Translations under genes and position numbers: made by a program
Shown here: piece by piece, positions 49,416 through 58,096 of the stretch
Layout of the letters: each line of letters starts with the position of its first letter
Numbering within the stretch: position 1 is the stretch's first letter
Notes under the pieces: model-generated
Database searches by the model: none
Told to the model about the DNA's origin: nothing
The model's input: only the letters and a program-made list of their open reading frames with translations
Source of the DNA: Microbacteriaceae bacterium PS02343
Lineage (GTDB): Bacteria; Actinomycetota; Actinomycetes; Actinomycetales; Microbacteriaceae
DNA length: 64,000 bases
Assembly (NCBI GenBank): GCA_029959365.1
Contig: JASCOA010000003.1
Span: 1-64,000, forward strand
Reading direction: 5' to 3'

Positions 49416-51626
49416 TTACTCGGCGTCCTTCGGCGCGACCTGCGCGGCGATCGACTCGATGAGCGCGTCGCCGGGGGTCGCGGGCACGAACTCGGCCTTG
49501 ATCTCGGCGCGCTCGAGCAGCTCCTGTGTGCGGCGCTGGCGGTTGTGCGGCACCAGGGTGACGACGGTGCCCTCGCGACCGGCACGACCGGTGCGGCCGG
49601 AGCGGTGCAGGTACGTCTTGTACTCGTCCGGCGCATCCGCCTGGATCACCAGGGTGATGTCGTCGACGTGGATGCCGCGGGCGGCGACGTCGGTGGCGAC
49701 GAGCACGTTGACGCGTCCGCTGGTCAGCAGGCCCAGGTTGCGCGTGCGGCGCGCCTGGTTGAGGTCGCCGTGCAGGCTGACCGAGCGGATGCCCATGTCC
49801 TCCAGCTCGTCGGCCAGCTGCTCCGCGTAGGCGCGGGTGCGGGTGAAGACGAGCGACTTGGCGCCGCCCGAGACGAGGTCGCGGATGATCTCCGGCTTCG
49901 TGCCGCGGTCGACCACGAGCACGCGGTGGTCGATCGTGGCGCTCGCCTGGTCCTCGCCGGCGACCTCGTGCACGGCCGGGTTCTCGAGGAACTCCTCGAC
50001 CAGCTCGGCCACGCCCTTGTCGAGGGTCGCCGAGAAGAGCAGCTTCTGGCTGCCGCGCTGGGTCTCGCGCAGGATCTCCTGCACGGGCTCGAGGAAGCCG
50101 AGGTCGCACATGAGGTCGGCCTCGTCGAGCACGGCGATCTTGACCTTCGAGAGGTCGAGCTGGCCGCGGCGGGCGAGGTCCTGCACGCGACCGGGGGTGC
50201 CGATCACGATGTCGACGCCGCGCTCGAGGGCGCCGAGCTGGCGACCGAAGGGCACGCCGCCGTAGATCTGGGTGGTGAAGAGGCCCACCGAGCGCGCGAT
50301 GGGCTGCACGGTGCGGTCGATCTGCAGCGCCAGCTCGCGGGTCGGGGCCAGGATGAGGGCGCGCGGGCTGCGGCCGAACTCGCGGTCGCGACCGCCGCCG
50401 TTCTCCATGAGGCGCTCGACGAGCGGGGCGCCGAAGGCGATGGTCTTGCCGGAGCCGGTGCGGCCGCGGCCGAGCACGTCGCGGCCGGCGAGCACCTGCG
50501 GGATCGTGGCGGCCTGGATCGGGAACGGAGCGGATGCGCCCAGCTCGGCGAGCTCGCGCACGATGTTGCCGCCGAGGCCGAGGTCGCCGAAGGTCACGCC
50601 CTCGACGTCGGCCGCCTGCACGGCCTGCGCCTCGAGGCGCTCGAGCACGACGTCGTCCTGGAAGGTGGGCTTGTGGGCGCCGAAGCCGCCCTCCGAGCCG
50701 TAGGTGCGCTCGGGGCGCTCCGTGCGCTCCGTGCGCGGGCGGTCGCCGTGCGTGCGGCGGGCGCCGCTGTCGCGCGGTGCCCACTCGGGGCGACTGCCGC
50801 GCTCGGCGCGGGGGCCGCGGTCGTCGGCGTCGAAGCGACGGGCGCGGTCCTCGCGGGCCGGGCGCTCGGCGCGGTCGAAGCTGCGGGGGGCGCGATCGTC
50901 GCGACCGCCGGCGGAGCCGCCACGGGCGGGACGCTCGTCGCGGCCGCCGAAGCCGCCGCGGGCCGGACGGTCGTCACGGGCCGGACGGTCCGAACGATCG
51001 AAGCTGCGCGGAGCACGGTCGTCGCGGCCTCCGTTGAAGCCACCGCGGGCCGGACGGTCGTCACGGGCCGGACGGTCCGAACGGTCAAAGCTGCGGGGCG
51101 CGCGATCGTCGCGACCACCGGCGAAACCGCCACGGGCGGGACGCTCATCGCGGCCGCCGAAGCCGCCACGGGCCGGACGGTCGTCACGAGCCGGACGGTC
51201 CGAACGATCGAAGCTGCGCGGAGCGCGATCGTCGCGACCGCCGGCGGAACCGCCACGGGCGGGGCGCTCGTCACGGCCGCCGAAGCCGCCGCGGTTCGGG
51301 CGCTCGTCGCGCGCGGGGCGCTCGAAACCGCGCTCCTCGGCGAAGCGGTCGTCACGGCGCTGCGAGCGGTCGTAGCGCGACTCGGCGGGCTTGGGCGCCC
51401 AATCGGGGCGGCCGTGGTCGCGCATCGGCTTGCGGTTGGACTCGCCGCGCACCGAGCGCGCGTCGCGGGCGGCGCGGTAGTCGCGGTCGTCGTTCGACCA
51501 GCGGTTCTTGCCGGGCGCCTCGTCCGTGCGGTGGCCGCGGTGCTTGGGGCTGCGGCTGCCGGCGGGGGTGCCGGTGCGGGGGTTGGGCTTGCGGGCGCTC
51601 GACGCGCCCTTCTTGTCGTAGGGCAT
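49416..51626 (-). CDS. DEAD-box RNA helicase with RGG-rich repeat domain
   Basis: A 736-residue DEAD-box protein. Residues ~1-280 are a disordered basic tail in which a ~41-residue unit (FDRSDRPARDDRPARGG and GRDERPARGG blocks) is repeated several times. The helicase core (~320-700) has the Q motif region APFPIQAATIP, Walker A GRGRTGSGKT, VLDEADLMCDLGF, SAT and HRSGRTGRAG. Such proteins unwind mRNA and rRNA structures and often act in the cold; the RGG tail likely binds RNA and may promote condensates. Having the repeats at the N-terminus is uncommon. The ATG at 51626 is preceded by AGAGAG and a 345-bp leader/gap. Confidence 0.9.
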   Translation of the reverse strand: MPYDKKGASSARKPNPRTGTPAGSRSPKHRGHRTDEAPGKNRWSNDDRDYRAARDARSVRGESNRKPMRDHGRPDWAPKPAESRYDRSQRRDDRFAEERGFERPARDERPNRGGFGGRDERPARGGSAGGRDDRAPRSFDRSDRPARDDRPARGGFGGRDERPARGGFAGGRDDRAPRSFDRSDRPARDDRPARGGFNGGRDDRAPRSFDRSDRPARDDRPARGGFGGRDERPARGGSAGGRDDRAPRSFDRAERPAREDRARRFDADDRGPRAERGSRPEWAPRDSGARRTHGDRPRTERTERPERTYGSEGGFGAHKPTFQDDVVLERLEAQAVQAADVEGVTFGDLGLGGNIVRELAELGASAPFPIQAATIPQVLAGRDVLGRGRTGSGKTIAFGAPLVERLMENGGGRDREFGRSPRALILAPTRELALQIDRTVQPIARSVGLFTTQIYGGVPFGRQLGALERGVDIVIGTPGRVQDLARRGQLDLSKVKIAVLDEADLMCDLGFLEPVQEILRETQRGSQKLLFSATLDKGVAELVEEFLENPAVHEVAGEDQASATIDHRVLVVDRGTKPEIIRDLVSGGAKSLVFTRTRAYAEQLADELEDMGIRSVSLHGDLNQARRTRNLGLLTSGRVNVLVATDVAARGIHVDDITLVIQADAPDEYKTYLHRSGRTGRAGREGTVVTLVPHNRQRRTQELLERAEIKAEFVPATPGDALIESIAAQVAPKDAE
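50870..51340 (-). repeat. Coding tandem repeats of the helicase tail
   Basis: Degenerate units of about 120 bp encode the Asp-Arg-Pro-Ala-Arg-Gly-Gly-rich blocks. Copies are very similar at DNA level in places, so recombination between them could shorten or lengthen the tail. Boundaries are approximate. Confidence 0.7.
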
Positions 51627-51873
51627 AGCTCTCTAACGGGGTGTGAATGCGCGTTGTACAGGCGGGAACGCGCTGCAACGACGCGGCACCCGGTCACCAG
51701 GGGAGTGACTCGTCAGCGACATGCTGACCGAAGGCCACTCGAACACACAGGATCCGCGGCGCATTCCGCGGCGTCGAGAGCCGACTTATCGACGATAGAC
51801 CATCCCCCACCGAGAAGCTAGGCCGGCGTTCAGCTTCCGCTCGCGACTGCAGGCCGGGCCGTGGTGCGGCGGC
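51627..51873 (-). promoter_or_regulatory. Long upstream region of the helicase gene
   Basis: No gene is seen. A-T-rich patches with GATAAG and TATCGT on the minus strand near 51786-51800 may form the helicase promoter; that would give a leader of more than 150 nt, common for cold-inducible RNA helicases. CGCGGCG and CGCCGCG form a short hairpin near 51756-51775. No cold-box or riboswitch is recognised. Confidence 0.35.
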
Positions 51874-51911
51874 GCGACAGATGCATGGTCGTACGGCCAT
51901 GCATCTGTCGC
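51874..51911. terminator. 38-bp near-perfect palindrome
   Basis: The arms GCGACAGATGCATGG (51874-51888) and CCATGCATCTGTCGC (51897-51911) are exact complements, and the 8-nt centre is itself palindromic (CGTACG) with one T-G mismatch, so the whole 38 bp is nearly symmetrical. It lies 62 bp after the RND transporter stop and ~250 bp upstream of the helicase. It could terminate the RND transcript, but the absence of a separate loop and T-run also fits a protein-binding site. Confidence 0.6.
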
Positions 51912-51972
51912 TCCGGCATGCCGAGACGGCTCGGGGGCCGCGCGCGACGAGCAGCGAAGGGGGACGCGCGCC

Positions 51973-54900
51973 TCAGACCGCCGAGGCCGCCTCGCGCTCG
52001 GCCCGCCGCGCAGCGCGGCGCTCGCGCGAGCCCTCGACGAGCGAGTAGAGCACCGGCAGCACCACGAGGGTCAGCGCCGTCGACGAGACGAGCCCGCCGA
52101 TCACGACCACCGCGAGCGGCTGCGAGATGAAGCCGCCGTGGCCGGTGATGCCGAGCGCCATGGGGGTGAGCGCGAAGATCGTCGCCAGCGCGGTCATCAG
52201 GATCGGCCGCAGTCGACGGGTCGCGCCCTCGATGAGCGCCTCGCCCACCGGCAGCCCGCGCGAGCGGTACTGGTTGACGAGGTCGATGAGCACGATCGCG
52301 TTGGTCACGACGATGCCGACGAGCATGAGCACGCCGACGAGCGAGGCGACGCCGAGCGGGATGCCCGTGGCGATCTGCAGCAGCACCGCGCCGGTGGCCG
52401 CGAAGGGCACCGAGACGAGCAGCAGCAGGGGCTGCAGCAGGCTGCGGAACGTCGCCACCATCACGATGTAGACGATCAGGATGGCGATGAGCACCGCCAG
52501 CCCGAGCTGCGAGAAGGCGTCGGCCTGGTCGGCCGCCACGCCACCCAGCGAAGCGGATGCGCCGGCCGGCAGGTCCAGCCCGTCCAGCGCCTCCTGCACC
52601 TGCGTCGTCGCGGTGCCGAGGTCGGCGCCGTCGGGCGTCGCGGTGACGGTCGCCGTGCGCGCACCGCCGACGGTGGTCACGGAGGTGGGGCCGGTGGTCT
52701 CCTCGACGCTCGCGACGTCGCTGAGCGGCACGCCGGGCAGCAGCTCGAGCCCGCGCAGCTCCTCGGCCGTGGCCGGGGGCGCGTCGTCGACGAGGGTGAT
52801 CGCCACGATCTGCTCGTCGATCTCGACCGAGCCGACCTCCCGCGGCAGCAGCGACTGCCCGATGAGCCCGCCGACGGCGACCTCGCTCAGGCCGAGCCGC
52901 GCGGCGGCCTGGCGGTCGACCTCGACGGCGAGGTACGGCTGCGCGGCGCCGAGGTTGCTGCTGGCCTGCAGCACGGCGTCGAGGCCGCTCACCGCGTCCA
53001 GCACCTGGTCGGAGGCCTCGCGCAGCTCCGCGTCCGTGGGCGCGGTGATCTCGACGGCCAGGTCGCTCGATCCGCCGAACCCGCTCGACGAGCCGATCGT
53101 GATCTCGCCGGGCAGGCCGTCGACGGCCTCGCGCACGTCGTCCTGCAGCGCGGTCTGATCCGCGTCCTCATCCGTCGTCACCGAGTACTGCACGGTGTCG
53201 GCGCCGCCGCCCGCGCCGAACGCGGCCGCGATGGAGCTGCCGCCGCCGATGGTCACCTGCACGGTGGCGACGCCGGCGACGCCGGCGAGCGCCTCCTCGA
53301 CGTCGGAGGCTGCGTCGGAGGCGGCGTCGAGCGAGGTGCCCGGCTCGAGCTGCTGGCTCACCGTGAGGGTGTTCTGGCCGCTGTCGCCGAGAAAGTTCGT
53401 GTTCATGAACGGCACCGCCGCGACCGTGCCGCCGAGCACGACGACGGCCGCGAGCAGGGTGACGACGGGGCGGCGCAGCGTGCCGCGCAGGATCGGCAGG
53501 TAGCCGCGCTGCAGGCGTCCGGGTGCCTCTTCGACGGTGGCCGCGTGGGCGTGCCCCTTCGGGGCGCGCAGGAACCAGTACGCGAGCACCGGCACGATCG
53601 TGAGCGCCACGAGCAGCGAGGCGAGCAGCGCCAGCGAGGTCGTCAGCGCGAAGGGCCGGAACAGCTCGCCGGTGATGTCGCTGACGAAGGCGAGCGGCAG
53701 GAAGACGACCACCGTGGTGACGGTCGAGGCGGTGATCGCGCCGGAGACCTCCTTGACCGCGGTGAGGATCGACGCCGCCCGGTCGGCGCCCGCGACGAGG
53801 TGCCGCTTGATGTTCTCGATCACCACGATGGAGTCGTCGACCACGCGCCCGATCGCGATCGTCAGCGCGCCGAGGGTCAGGATGTTGAGGCTGTAGCCGA
53901 GCCCCTGCATGCCGATGAAGGTGATCAGCACGCTGGTGGGGATCGAGATGGCCGTGACGATCGTGGAGCGCACCGACAGCAGGAACACCAGGATCACGAT
54001 GATCGCGAAGACGAGGCCGAGCAGGCCCTCCACCGCGAGCGTCTCGATCGACTGCTCGATGTAGGGCGCCTGGTCGAAGACGGTCGTGATCGTTGCGCCG
54101 TCGAGCGCGTCGGCGATGCCGGGCAGCGCCTCGCCGACCAGGTTCGACACCTCGACGGTGTTCGCATCCGGGCTCTTGGTGATCGCGATGGTCAGCGCGT
54201 CCTCGCCGTCGACGCGGCTGAGCGCGGTCGCCGGTGCGTCCTGCAGCGAGACGGATGCGACGTCGCCGACCGTGAGGTCCGCTCCGATCAGCGGCAGCGC
54301 GCCGATGTCGTCGACGGAGGCGAGGCGCGCGCCGGTCTGCACGGCCAGGCTGCGGCCGTCCTCGGTGATCGTGCCGCCGGGCAGCAGCACGCCGTTCTGG
54401 TCGAGGGCGTCGGTGACGGCCTGCTCGGTGAGGCCCGCCTCGGCGAGCGCCGCGGGGTCGGGCACCACCTCGATCCGCTGCTCCGGGGCGCCGGCGATGG
54501 AGACCTGGCGCACGCCGTCGAGATCCTCGAGGGTCGGCACGGCGGTCACCTGCAGCCGCTCGAGCAGGTCGGGGTCGGAGCCGGAGATCGCGAGCTGCAC
54601 GATCGGCAGGTCGTCGAGGCTGCCGGTGAGCACCTGGGGCTCCACGTCGGCGGGCAGCTGCGAGCCGATGCGGTTGATGGCCTGCTGCACGCGCTGCTCG
54701 GCCTGCGCGAGGTTGACCGAGTAGGCGAAGTCGGCGGTCACGATCGAGCTGCCGGTGCTCGAGGTCGACCCGGTGCCCTCGAGGTCGGCGACGCCGGCGA
54801 CCGCCTGCTCGATGAGCACGCTGACGTCCTGGCTCACGACCTCGGGCGTCGCGCCCGGGTACGCCGTGATGATGGCGACCTGGGGGAACTGGATCGACGG

Positions 54901-55014
54901 CGCCAGCTCCTGCTTGAGGCTGGTCAGCGAGATGCCGCCGAACACGGCGACGGTGATGGTGACCAGCGCGATGAGCGCGCGGTTGGCCAGGCTGAGCTTG
55001 GCGAGCAGATGCAC
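51973..55014 (-). CDS. RND-family efflux transporter (HAE1/AcrB-like)
   Basis: A 1013-residue RND permease with the two-fold repeat: membrane helix 1 with NRALIALVTITVAVFGGISL, the large outer loop, helices 2-6 with GRVVDDSIVVIENIKRHL (the charged pair in helix 4), the second outer loop and GVLMLVGIVVTNAIVLIDLVNQYRSRG. It resembles SwrC/YerP-type single-component RND pumps of Gram-positive bacteria; no periplasmic adaptor is encoded next to it. It probably uses the proton gradient to export amphiphiles or lipids. AGGAGCACCC precedes the ATG at 55014. Confidence 0.9.
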   Translation of the reverse strand: MHLLAKLSLANRALIALVTITVAVFGGISLTSLKQELAPSIQFPQVAIITAYPGATPEVVSQDVSVLIEQAVAGVADLEGTGSTSSTGSSIVTADFAYSVNLAQAEQRVQQAINRIGSQLPADVEPQVLTGSLDDLPIVQLAISGSDPDLLERLQVTAVPTLEDLDGVRQVSIAGAPEQRIEVVPDPAALAEAGLTEQAVTDALDQNGVLLPGGTITEDGRSLAVQTGARLASVDDIGALPLIGADLTVGDVASVSLQDAPATALSRVDGEDALTIAITKSPDANTVEVSNLVGEALPGIADALDGATITTVFDQAPYIEQSIETLAVEGLLGLVFAIIVILVFLLSVRSTIVTAISIPTSVLITFIGMQGLGYSLNILTLGALTIAIGRVVDDSIVVIENIKRHLVAGADRAASILTAVKEVSGAITASTVTTVVVFLPLAFVSDITGELFRPFALTTSLALLASLLVALTIVPVLAYWFLRAPKGHAHAATVEEAPGRLQRGYLPILRGTLRRPVVTLLAAVVVLGGTVAAVPFMNTNFLGDSGQNTLTVSQQLEPGTSLDAASDAASDVEEALAGVAGVATVQVTIGGGSSIAAAFGAGGGADTVQYSVTTDEDADQTALQDDVREAVDGLPGEITIGSSSGFGGSSDLAVEITAPTDAELREASDQVLDAVSGLDAVLQASSNLGAAQPYLAVEVDRQAAARLGLSEVAVGGLIGQSLLPREVGSVEIDEQIVAITLVDDAPPATAEELRGLELLPGVPLSDVASVEETTGPTSVTTVGGARTATVTATPDGADLGTATTQVQEALDGLDLPAGASASLGGVAADQADAFSQLGLAVLIAILIVYIVMVATFRSLLQPLLLLVSVPFAATGAVLLQIATGIPLGVASLVGVLMLVGIVVTNAIVLIDLVNQYRSRGLPVGEALIEGATRRLRPILMTALATIFALTPMALGITGHGGFISQPLAVVVIGGLVSSTALTLVVLPVLYSLVEGSRERRAARRAEREAASAV

Positions 55015-55134
55015 GGGTGCTCCTGGGAGTGGCGTCGGCGGGCGCCGCCCCTGCTGCGCCTCGTGCTCAGTATCGCGCGCCGTTGCTGCGCGCCGGCAGG
55101 GCGCATCCGCTCGTCCGCTGACGCGGTGCGCGGG

Positions 55135-56574
55135 TCACACCACGTCGGCGAGGTACCCGGAGTCGGGCAGCGGGTGCCGGCTGAGGCCGCGCCAGGTGCG
55201 CTCGAGCGCGGCGACGCCCTGCTCGAGCTGCTCCGGCCCGTAGCCGAAGGGGATGCGCAGGAAGCGCTCGAAGGCCCCGTCGAGCCCGAAGCGCGGGCCG
55301 GCGATCACGACCAGACCGGATGCGCGGGCCGCGATCGTGAACTGCGAGCTGACCGCCTCGCCCAGGTTCACCCAGGTGGTCAGGCCGCCGTGCACGTGCG
55401 GCACGGTCCACTCGGGCAGGCGGTCGGCGAGCAGCGTCTGCAGGGTCTCGCGGCCCGCGCGCAGCTGCTGCCGGCGCAGCTCGAGCACCGGGTCCCAGTC
55501 GCGCAGCAGGTGCGTGACCATGAGCTGCTCGACCAGCGGTGTGCCCAGGTCGTTGGCGGCGCGGGCGCGCACCAGGCGCTGCAGGATGCCGCGGTCGGCG
55601 CGGATCCAGCCGATCCGCATCCCTCCCCACACCGTCTTGCCGACCGAGCCGAGCGAGATCACGGGGCTCGCGAGCCCGGGCGGCGGTGCGACGGCCGCCA
55701 GCGGGGTGAGCGGATGCGGGCGGTCGATGTCCAGTTCGCCGATGGTCTCGTCGATCACCAGCAGCGTGCCCTGCTGCGCCGCGAGCGCGACGAGCCGCTC
55801 GCGCTGCGCCTCGGGCATGCTCGCGCCGGTGGGGTTGTGGAACTCGGGCATGAGGTAGCCGAGCACGGGGCTCGTGCCGCGGATCGCCTGCTCGAGGCCC
55901 TGGTCGTCCCAGCCCTCGTGGCTCGTGACGCTGACCGGCACCATGCGCGCCCCGGCCCCGCGCAGCGCCTCGTAGGCGTGGGGGTAGCTCGGCGACTCGA
56001 CGAGCACCCGGTCGCCGCGGCCGAGCAGCGTGCGGGCGACGAGCGAGATGGCGTGCTGGGCGCCGAGGGTCACCATGATCTGCTCCGGCTGCGTGGGCAC
56101 GCCGCGCTGCCGGTAGCGGGCCGCGATGGCCTCGCGCAGCTCGAGGTCGCCCACGCCGTCGAAGCCGGGGTCGGCGAGGTAGCGCGGCAGCTGCTCGGCG
56201 GCCCATCGCGCGGCGTCGGGCAGCCAGGGCAGCGCCGGCATCGACGCCTTGCTGAAGTCGATGAGCCCGCTGGTCTCGGTCTCGACGGGGGCGCCCTCGC
56301 GGCCGGGCAGGCGGGCCACGCTGCCCGAGCCGCGCACGCTGTCGAGGTAGCCCTGCTCGCGCAGCTCGGCGTAGGCGCTGGCGACGGTCGTGCGGCTCAG
56401 CCCGAGCTGCGCGGCGAGCTCGCGCTCGGCGGGCAGCCGGGTGCCGAGCAGGATGCGGCCGTCGAGCACGAGCAGGCGGATGCGGTCGGCGAGCGCCTGG
56501 TACGCCGGCGTCGATCCGGTGCCGCGCCAATCGGTCAGCAGCGCGACGGCGGCACGGGCGGAGAGGGTTGCCAT
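55135..56574 (-). CDS. MocR-family (GntR HTH plus aminotransferase) regulator, YczR-like
   Basis: A 479-residue MocR protein. The N-terminal GntR winged helix is TPAYQALADRIRLLVLDGR with TRLPAERELAAQLGLSRTTVASAYAELREQGY (~25-80); the rest is a PLP-dependent aminotransferase fold with FHNPTGASMP, IDETIGEL and SLGSVGKTVWGGMRIGW carrying the PLP lysine. Such proteins regulate genes in response to PLP or amino acids. TACTCT (minus strand, 56586-56581) lies six bases before the ATG at 56574, so leaderless; an earlier ATG at 56634 would cross the promoter. Divergent from the YczE-type gene, the usual partner of the YczR subgroup. Confidence 0.88.
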   Translation of the reverse strand: MATLSARAAVALLTDWRGTGSTPAYQALADRIRLLVLDGRILLGTRLPAERELAAQLGLSRTTVASAYAELREQGYLDSVRGSGSVARLPGREGAPVETETSGLIDFSKASMPALPWLPDAARWAAEQLPRYLADPGFDGVGDLELREAIAARYRQRGVPTQPEQIMVTLGAQHAISLVARTLLGRGDRVLVESPSYPHAYEALRGAGARMVPVSVTSHEGWDDQGLEQAIRGTSPVLGYLMPEFHNPTGASMPEAQRERLVALAAQQGTLLVIDETIGELDIDRPHPLTPLAAVAPPPGLASPVISLGSVGKTVWGGMRIGWIRADRGILQRLVRARAANDLGTPLVEQLMVTHLLRDWDPVLELRRQQLRAGRETLQTLLADRLPEWTVPHVHGGLTTWVNLGEAVSSQFTIAARASGLVVIAGPRFGLDGAFERFLRIPFGYGPEQLEQGVAALERTWRGLSRHPLPDSGYLADVV

Positions 56575-56591
56575 CGGTCCAGAGTACCCCG

Positions 56592-56627
56592 ATTGGACTC
56601 TTGCCGGAATGCCAATCGGGGCATTGG
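56592..56627. promoter_or_regulatory. Repeated ATTGG half-sites, MocR operator
   Basis: The 62-bp divergent gap holds ATTGG at 56592-56596, its complement CCAAT at 56612-56616 and ATTGG again at 56623-56627, each within a longer similar box (ATTGGACT, CCAATCGG, ATTGGATT). MocR regulators of the YczR group bind such direct and inverted ATTGG boxes. The boxes overlap the promoters of both genes. Confidence 0.65.
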
Positions 56628-56636
56628 ATTGCAACT

Positions 56637-57362
56637 ATGACCGCCAACCTCGCTCGCCGCATCGCGCAGCTGCTGATCGGACTGGTGCTCTACGGCATCG
56701 CCGTCGCGCTCATGCTGCGCGGCGCGATCGGCGTGGAGCCCTGGACCGTCTTCTCGCAGGGCGTCGCCCACCACCTGCCGCTCAGCATCGGCACCCTGAC
56801 CGTCGTGATCGGCGCCCTCGTGCTGCTCGCCTGGATCCCGCTCAGGCAGCGGCCCGGCATCGGCACCATCGCGAACGTGATCGTCCTGGGCCCCGCCATC
56901 GACCTCGGCCTGCTGATCGTGCCGCCCGTCGAGCCGCTGCTCCCCCGCATCGCGATCTTCGCCGGCGGACTGCTGCTGCTCGCGGTCGCGAGCGGCCTCT
57001 ACATCGGCGCGCGCTTCGGCCCCGGCCCGCGCGACGGCCTGATGACCGGGCTCGTCGCCCGCACCGGCAGGCCGATCTGGATGATCCGCACCGGCCTCGA
57101 GGTCACCGTGCTCGCCATCGGCTGGCTGCTCGGCGGCACCGTCGGCCTCGGCACGGTCGCGTTCGCGGTGCTCATCGGCCCGCTCTGCAACATCACCATC
57201 CCGCTGCTGCGGGTGCCGGAGCCGAGCTGCACCGCGGCCGCCGGAGCGACCGACGGTCTCATCGAGGCCGGCGCTCCCCATGACGAACGGGCCGCGGCAC
57301 CGCGACCCGTCACGACGACCGCCTCCGCGGTCCCGACCGACTCCGAAGGGAGCCCATCATGA
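56637..57362 (+). CDS. YczE/YyaS/YitT-family membrane protein
   Basis: A 241-residue protein with about five membrane helices; typical YczE features are IGLVLYGIAVALMLRGAIGVEPWTVF, GTIANVIVLGPAIDLGL, ASGLYIGARFGPGPRDGLMTGL and GTVAFAVLIGPL. The role is unknown, probably transport of a metabolite linked to the PLP-dependent regulator beside it. A ~45-residue soluble tail rich in Ala, Pro and Thr follows the last helix. The ATG at 56637 lies only ~20 bp after the operator and has no ribosome binding site. The stop overlaps the next small gene (ATGA). Confidence 0.88.
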   Translation: MTANLARRIAQLLIGLVLYGIAVALMLRGAIGVEPWTVFSQGVAHHLPLSIGTLTVVIGALVLLAWIPLRQRPGIGTIANVIVLGPAIDLGLLIVPPVEPLLPRIAIFAGGLLLLAVASGLYIGARFGPGPRDGLMTGLVARTGRPIWMIRTGLEVTVLAIGWLLGGTVGLGTVAFAVLIGPLCNITIPLLRVPEPSCTAAAGATDGLIEAGAPHDERAAAPRPVTTTASAVPTDSEGSPS

Positions 57363-57499
57363 TCACCCTGTTCATCCTCATCGCCGTCCTGGCCGCCATC
57401 GGTGCGATCGCCGCGGTGCCCCTCGTGCTGCGCGACGGCCACCACCGCGTGCCCACGCTGCGCGACTACGACACGCGCCGCCCCGCCCTGCGCGCCTGA
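57359..57499 (+). CDS. Small single-span membrane protein, 46 residues
   Basis: A short gene whose ATG overlaps the YczE stop by 4 bp and follows GAAGGGAG by seven bases, so it is surely translated with it. It encodes one hydrophobic helix (ITLFILIAVLAAIGAIAAVP) and a basic tail ending DYDTRRPALRA. No family is recognised. The tight coupling suggests a small partner subunit or stabiliser of the YczE protein. A strong hairpin follows 16 bp later. Confidence 0.65.
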   Translation: MITLFILIAVLAAIGAIAAVPLVLRDGHHRVPTLRDYDTRRPALRA

Positions 57500-57515
57500 G
57501 CGGCGCCCCGGCAGC

Positions 57516-57570
57516 GACGGAGACGAGCGGATGCGCGGACCCCAGGGCCGCGCATCCGCTCGTCTCCGTC
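57516..57570. terminator. Bidirectional terminator with 23-bp perfect stem
   Basis: The arms at 57516-57538 and 57548-57570 are exact reverse complements over 23 bp, with a 9-nt loop; the core is again GAGCGGATGCGCGG. It separates the yczE operon from the convergent gene whose stop is at 57578, so it serves both strands. Confidence 0.85.
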
Positions 57571-57577
57571 CCCGGGT

Positions 57578-57955
57578 CTACGCCCGCATGCCCGCCGAGC
57601 CCAGCACCTTCTCGACCTCGATCTCGAGCACGACGCGCTCGGGGTTCGGGCGCGGCTGCCGGTAGCGCGCCGCGTAGAGCTCGACGGCGAGGGCGACCGA
57701 GTCGGCGTCGTCGAGCACGCGCGCGGGGCCCTCGAAGCTGATCCAGCGACCGCCGTCGACGCTCGCCACGGTCGCACGGCCTCCGCGCTCGGCGTTGAGG
57801 AACTTCTGCGAGCCGCGGCTGCCGATGACGCGCACGACCCCGTCGCGGTAGGTGATGCCGACCGGCACCGCGTGGATGCGGCCGTCGCGGCCGAGGGTCG
57901 AGAGCGTGGCGAGGTGGTACTCGGCGAGGAACTCGCGCGCGGCGTCGGTGATCAC
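57578..57955 (-). CDS. PPOX-class (F420/FMN-binding) oxidoreductase
   Basis: A 125-residue split-barrel protein of the pyridoxamine-5'-phosphate-oxidase-like superfamily: AAREFLAEYHLATLSTLGRDGRIHAVPVGI at the start, IGSRGSQKFLNAERGG in the middle (cofactor phosphate binding) and ISFEGPARVL. The short form with this opening is usually F420-dependent in actinobacteria, but FMN cannot be excluded. The GTG at 57955 has CAGGGT (minus strand, 57967-57962) six bases upstream, consistent with leaderless expression. Confidence 0.82.
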   Translation of the reverse strand: MITDAAREFLAEYHLATLSTLGRDGRIHAVPVGITYRDGVVRVIGSRGSQKFLNAERGGRATVASVDGGRWISFEGPARVLDDADSVALAVELYAARYRQPRPNPERVVLEIEVEKVLGSAGMRA

Positions 57956-58005
57956 GGCACCACCCTGCCACGCCGCGGGGTTGCGGCGCGGCCGGCGATC
58001 TGAGG

Positions 58006-58096
58006 GATACTCAACGCACCCCCACTTCTCGGTGGAGACGCCGGAACCCCGTTCCGACAGGATGGGAACGTGATGCAGCTGAGCGAGGGCGCCTGA
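58006..58096 (+). promoter_or_regulatory. Promoter and mini-ORF leader of the histidine kinase
   Basis: GATACT at 58006-58011 is a good -10 box; a TTGCGG at 57981-57986 is 19 bp upstream, a long spacing. The ~75-nt leader contains a tiny frame, GTG-ATG-CAG through TGA (58070-58096), whose stop overlaps the kinase start codon (TGATG), so kinase translation may depend on it. Confidence 0.45.

Noticed and set aside
50870-51340. Repeats in the helicase gene as a CRISPR array
   Set aside because: The repeats are in frame, protein-coding, of variable length and without unique spacers.
52138-56640. 1500-codon open frame on the plus strand opposite the RND and MocR genes
   Set aside because: Composition (Glu, Asp, Arg, Gly, His, Val) is typical of a shadow frame and both real genes on the other strand have full motif sets.
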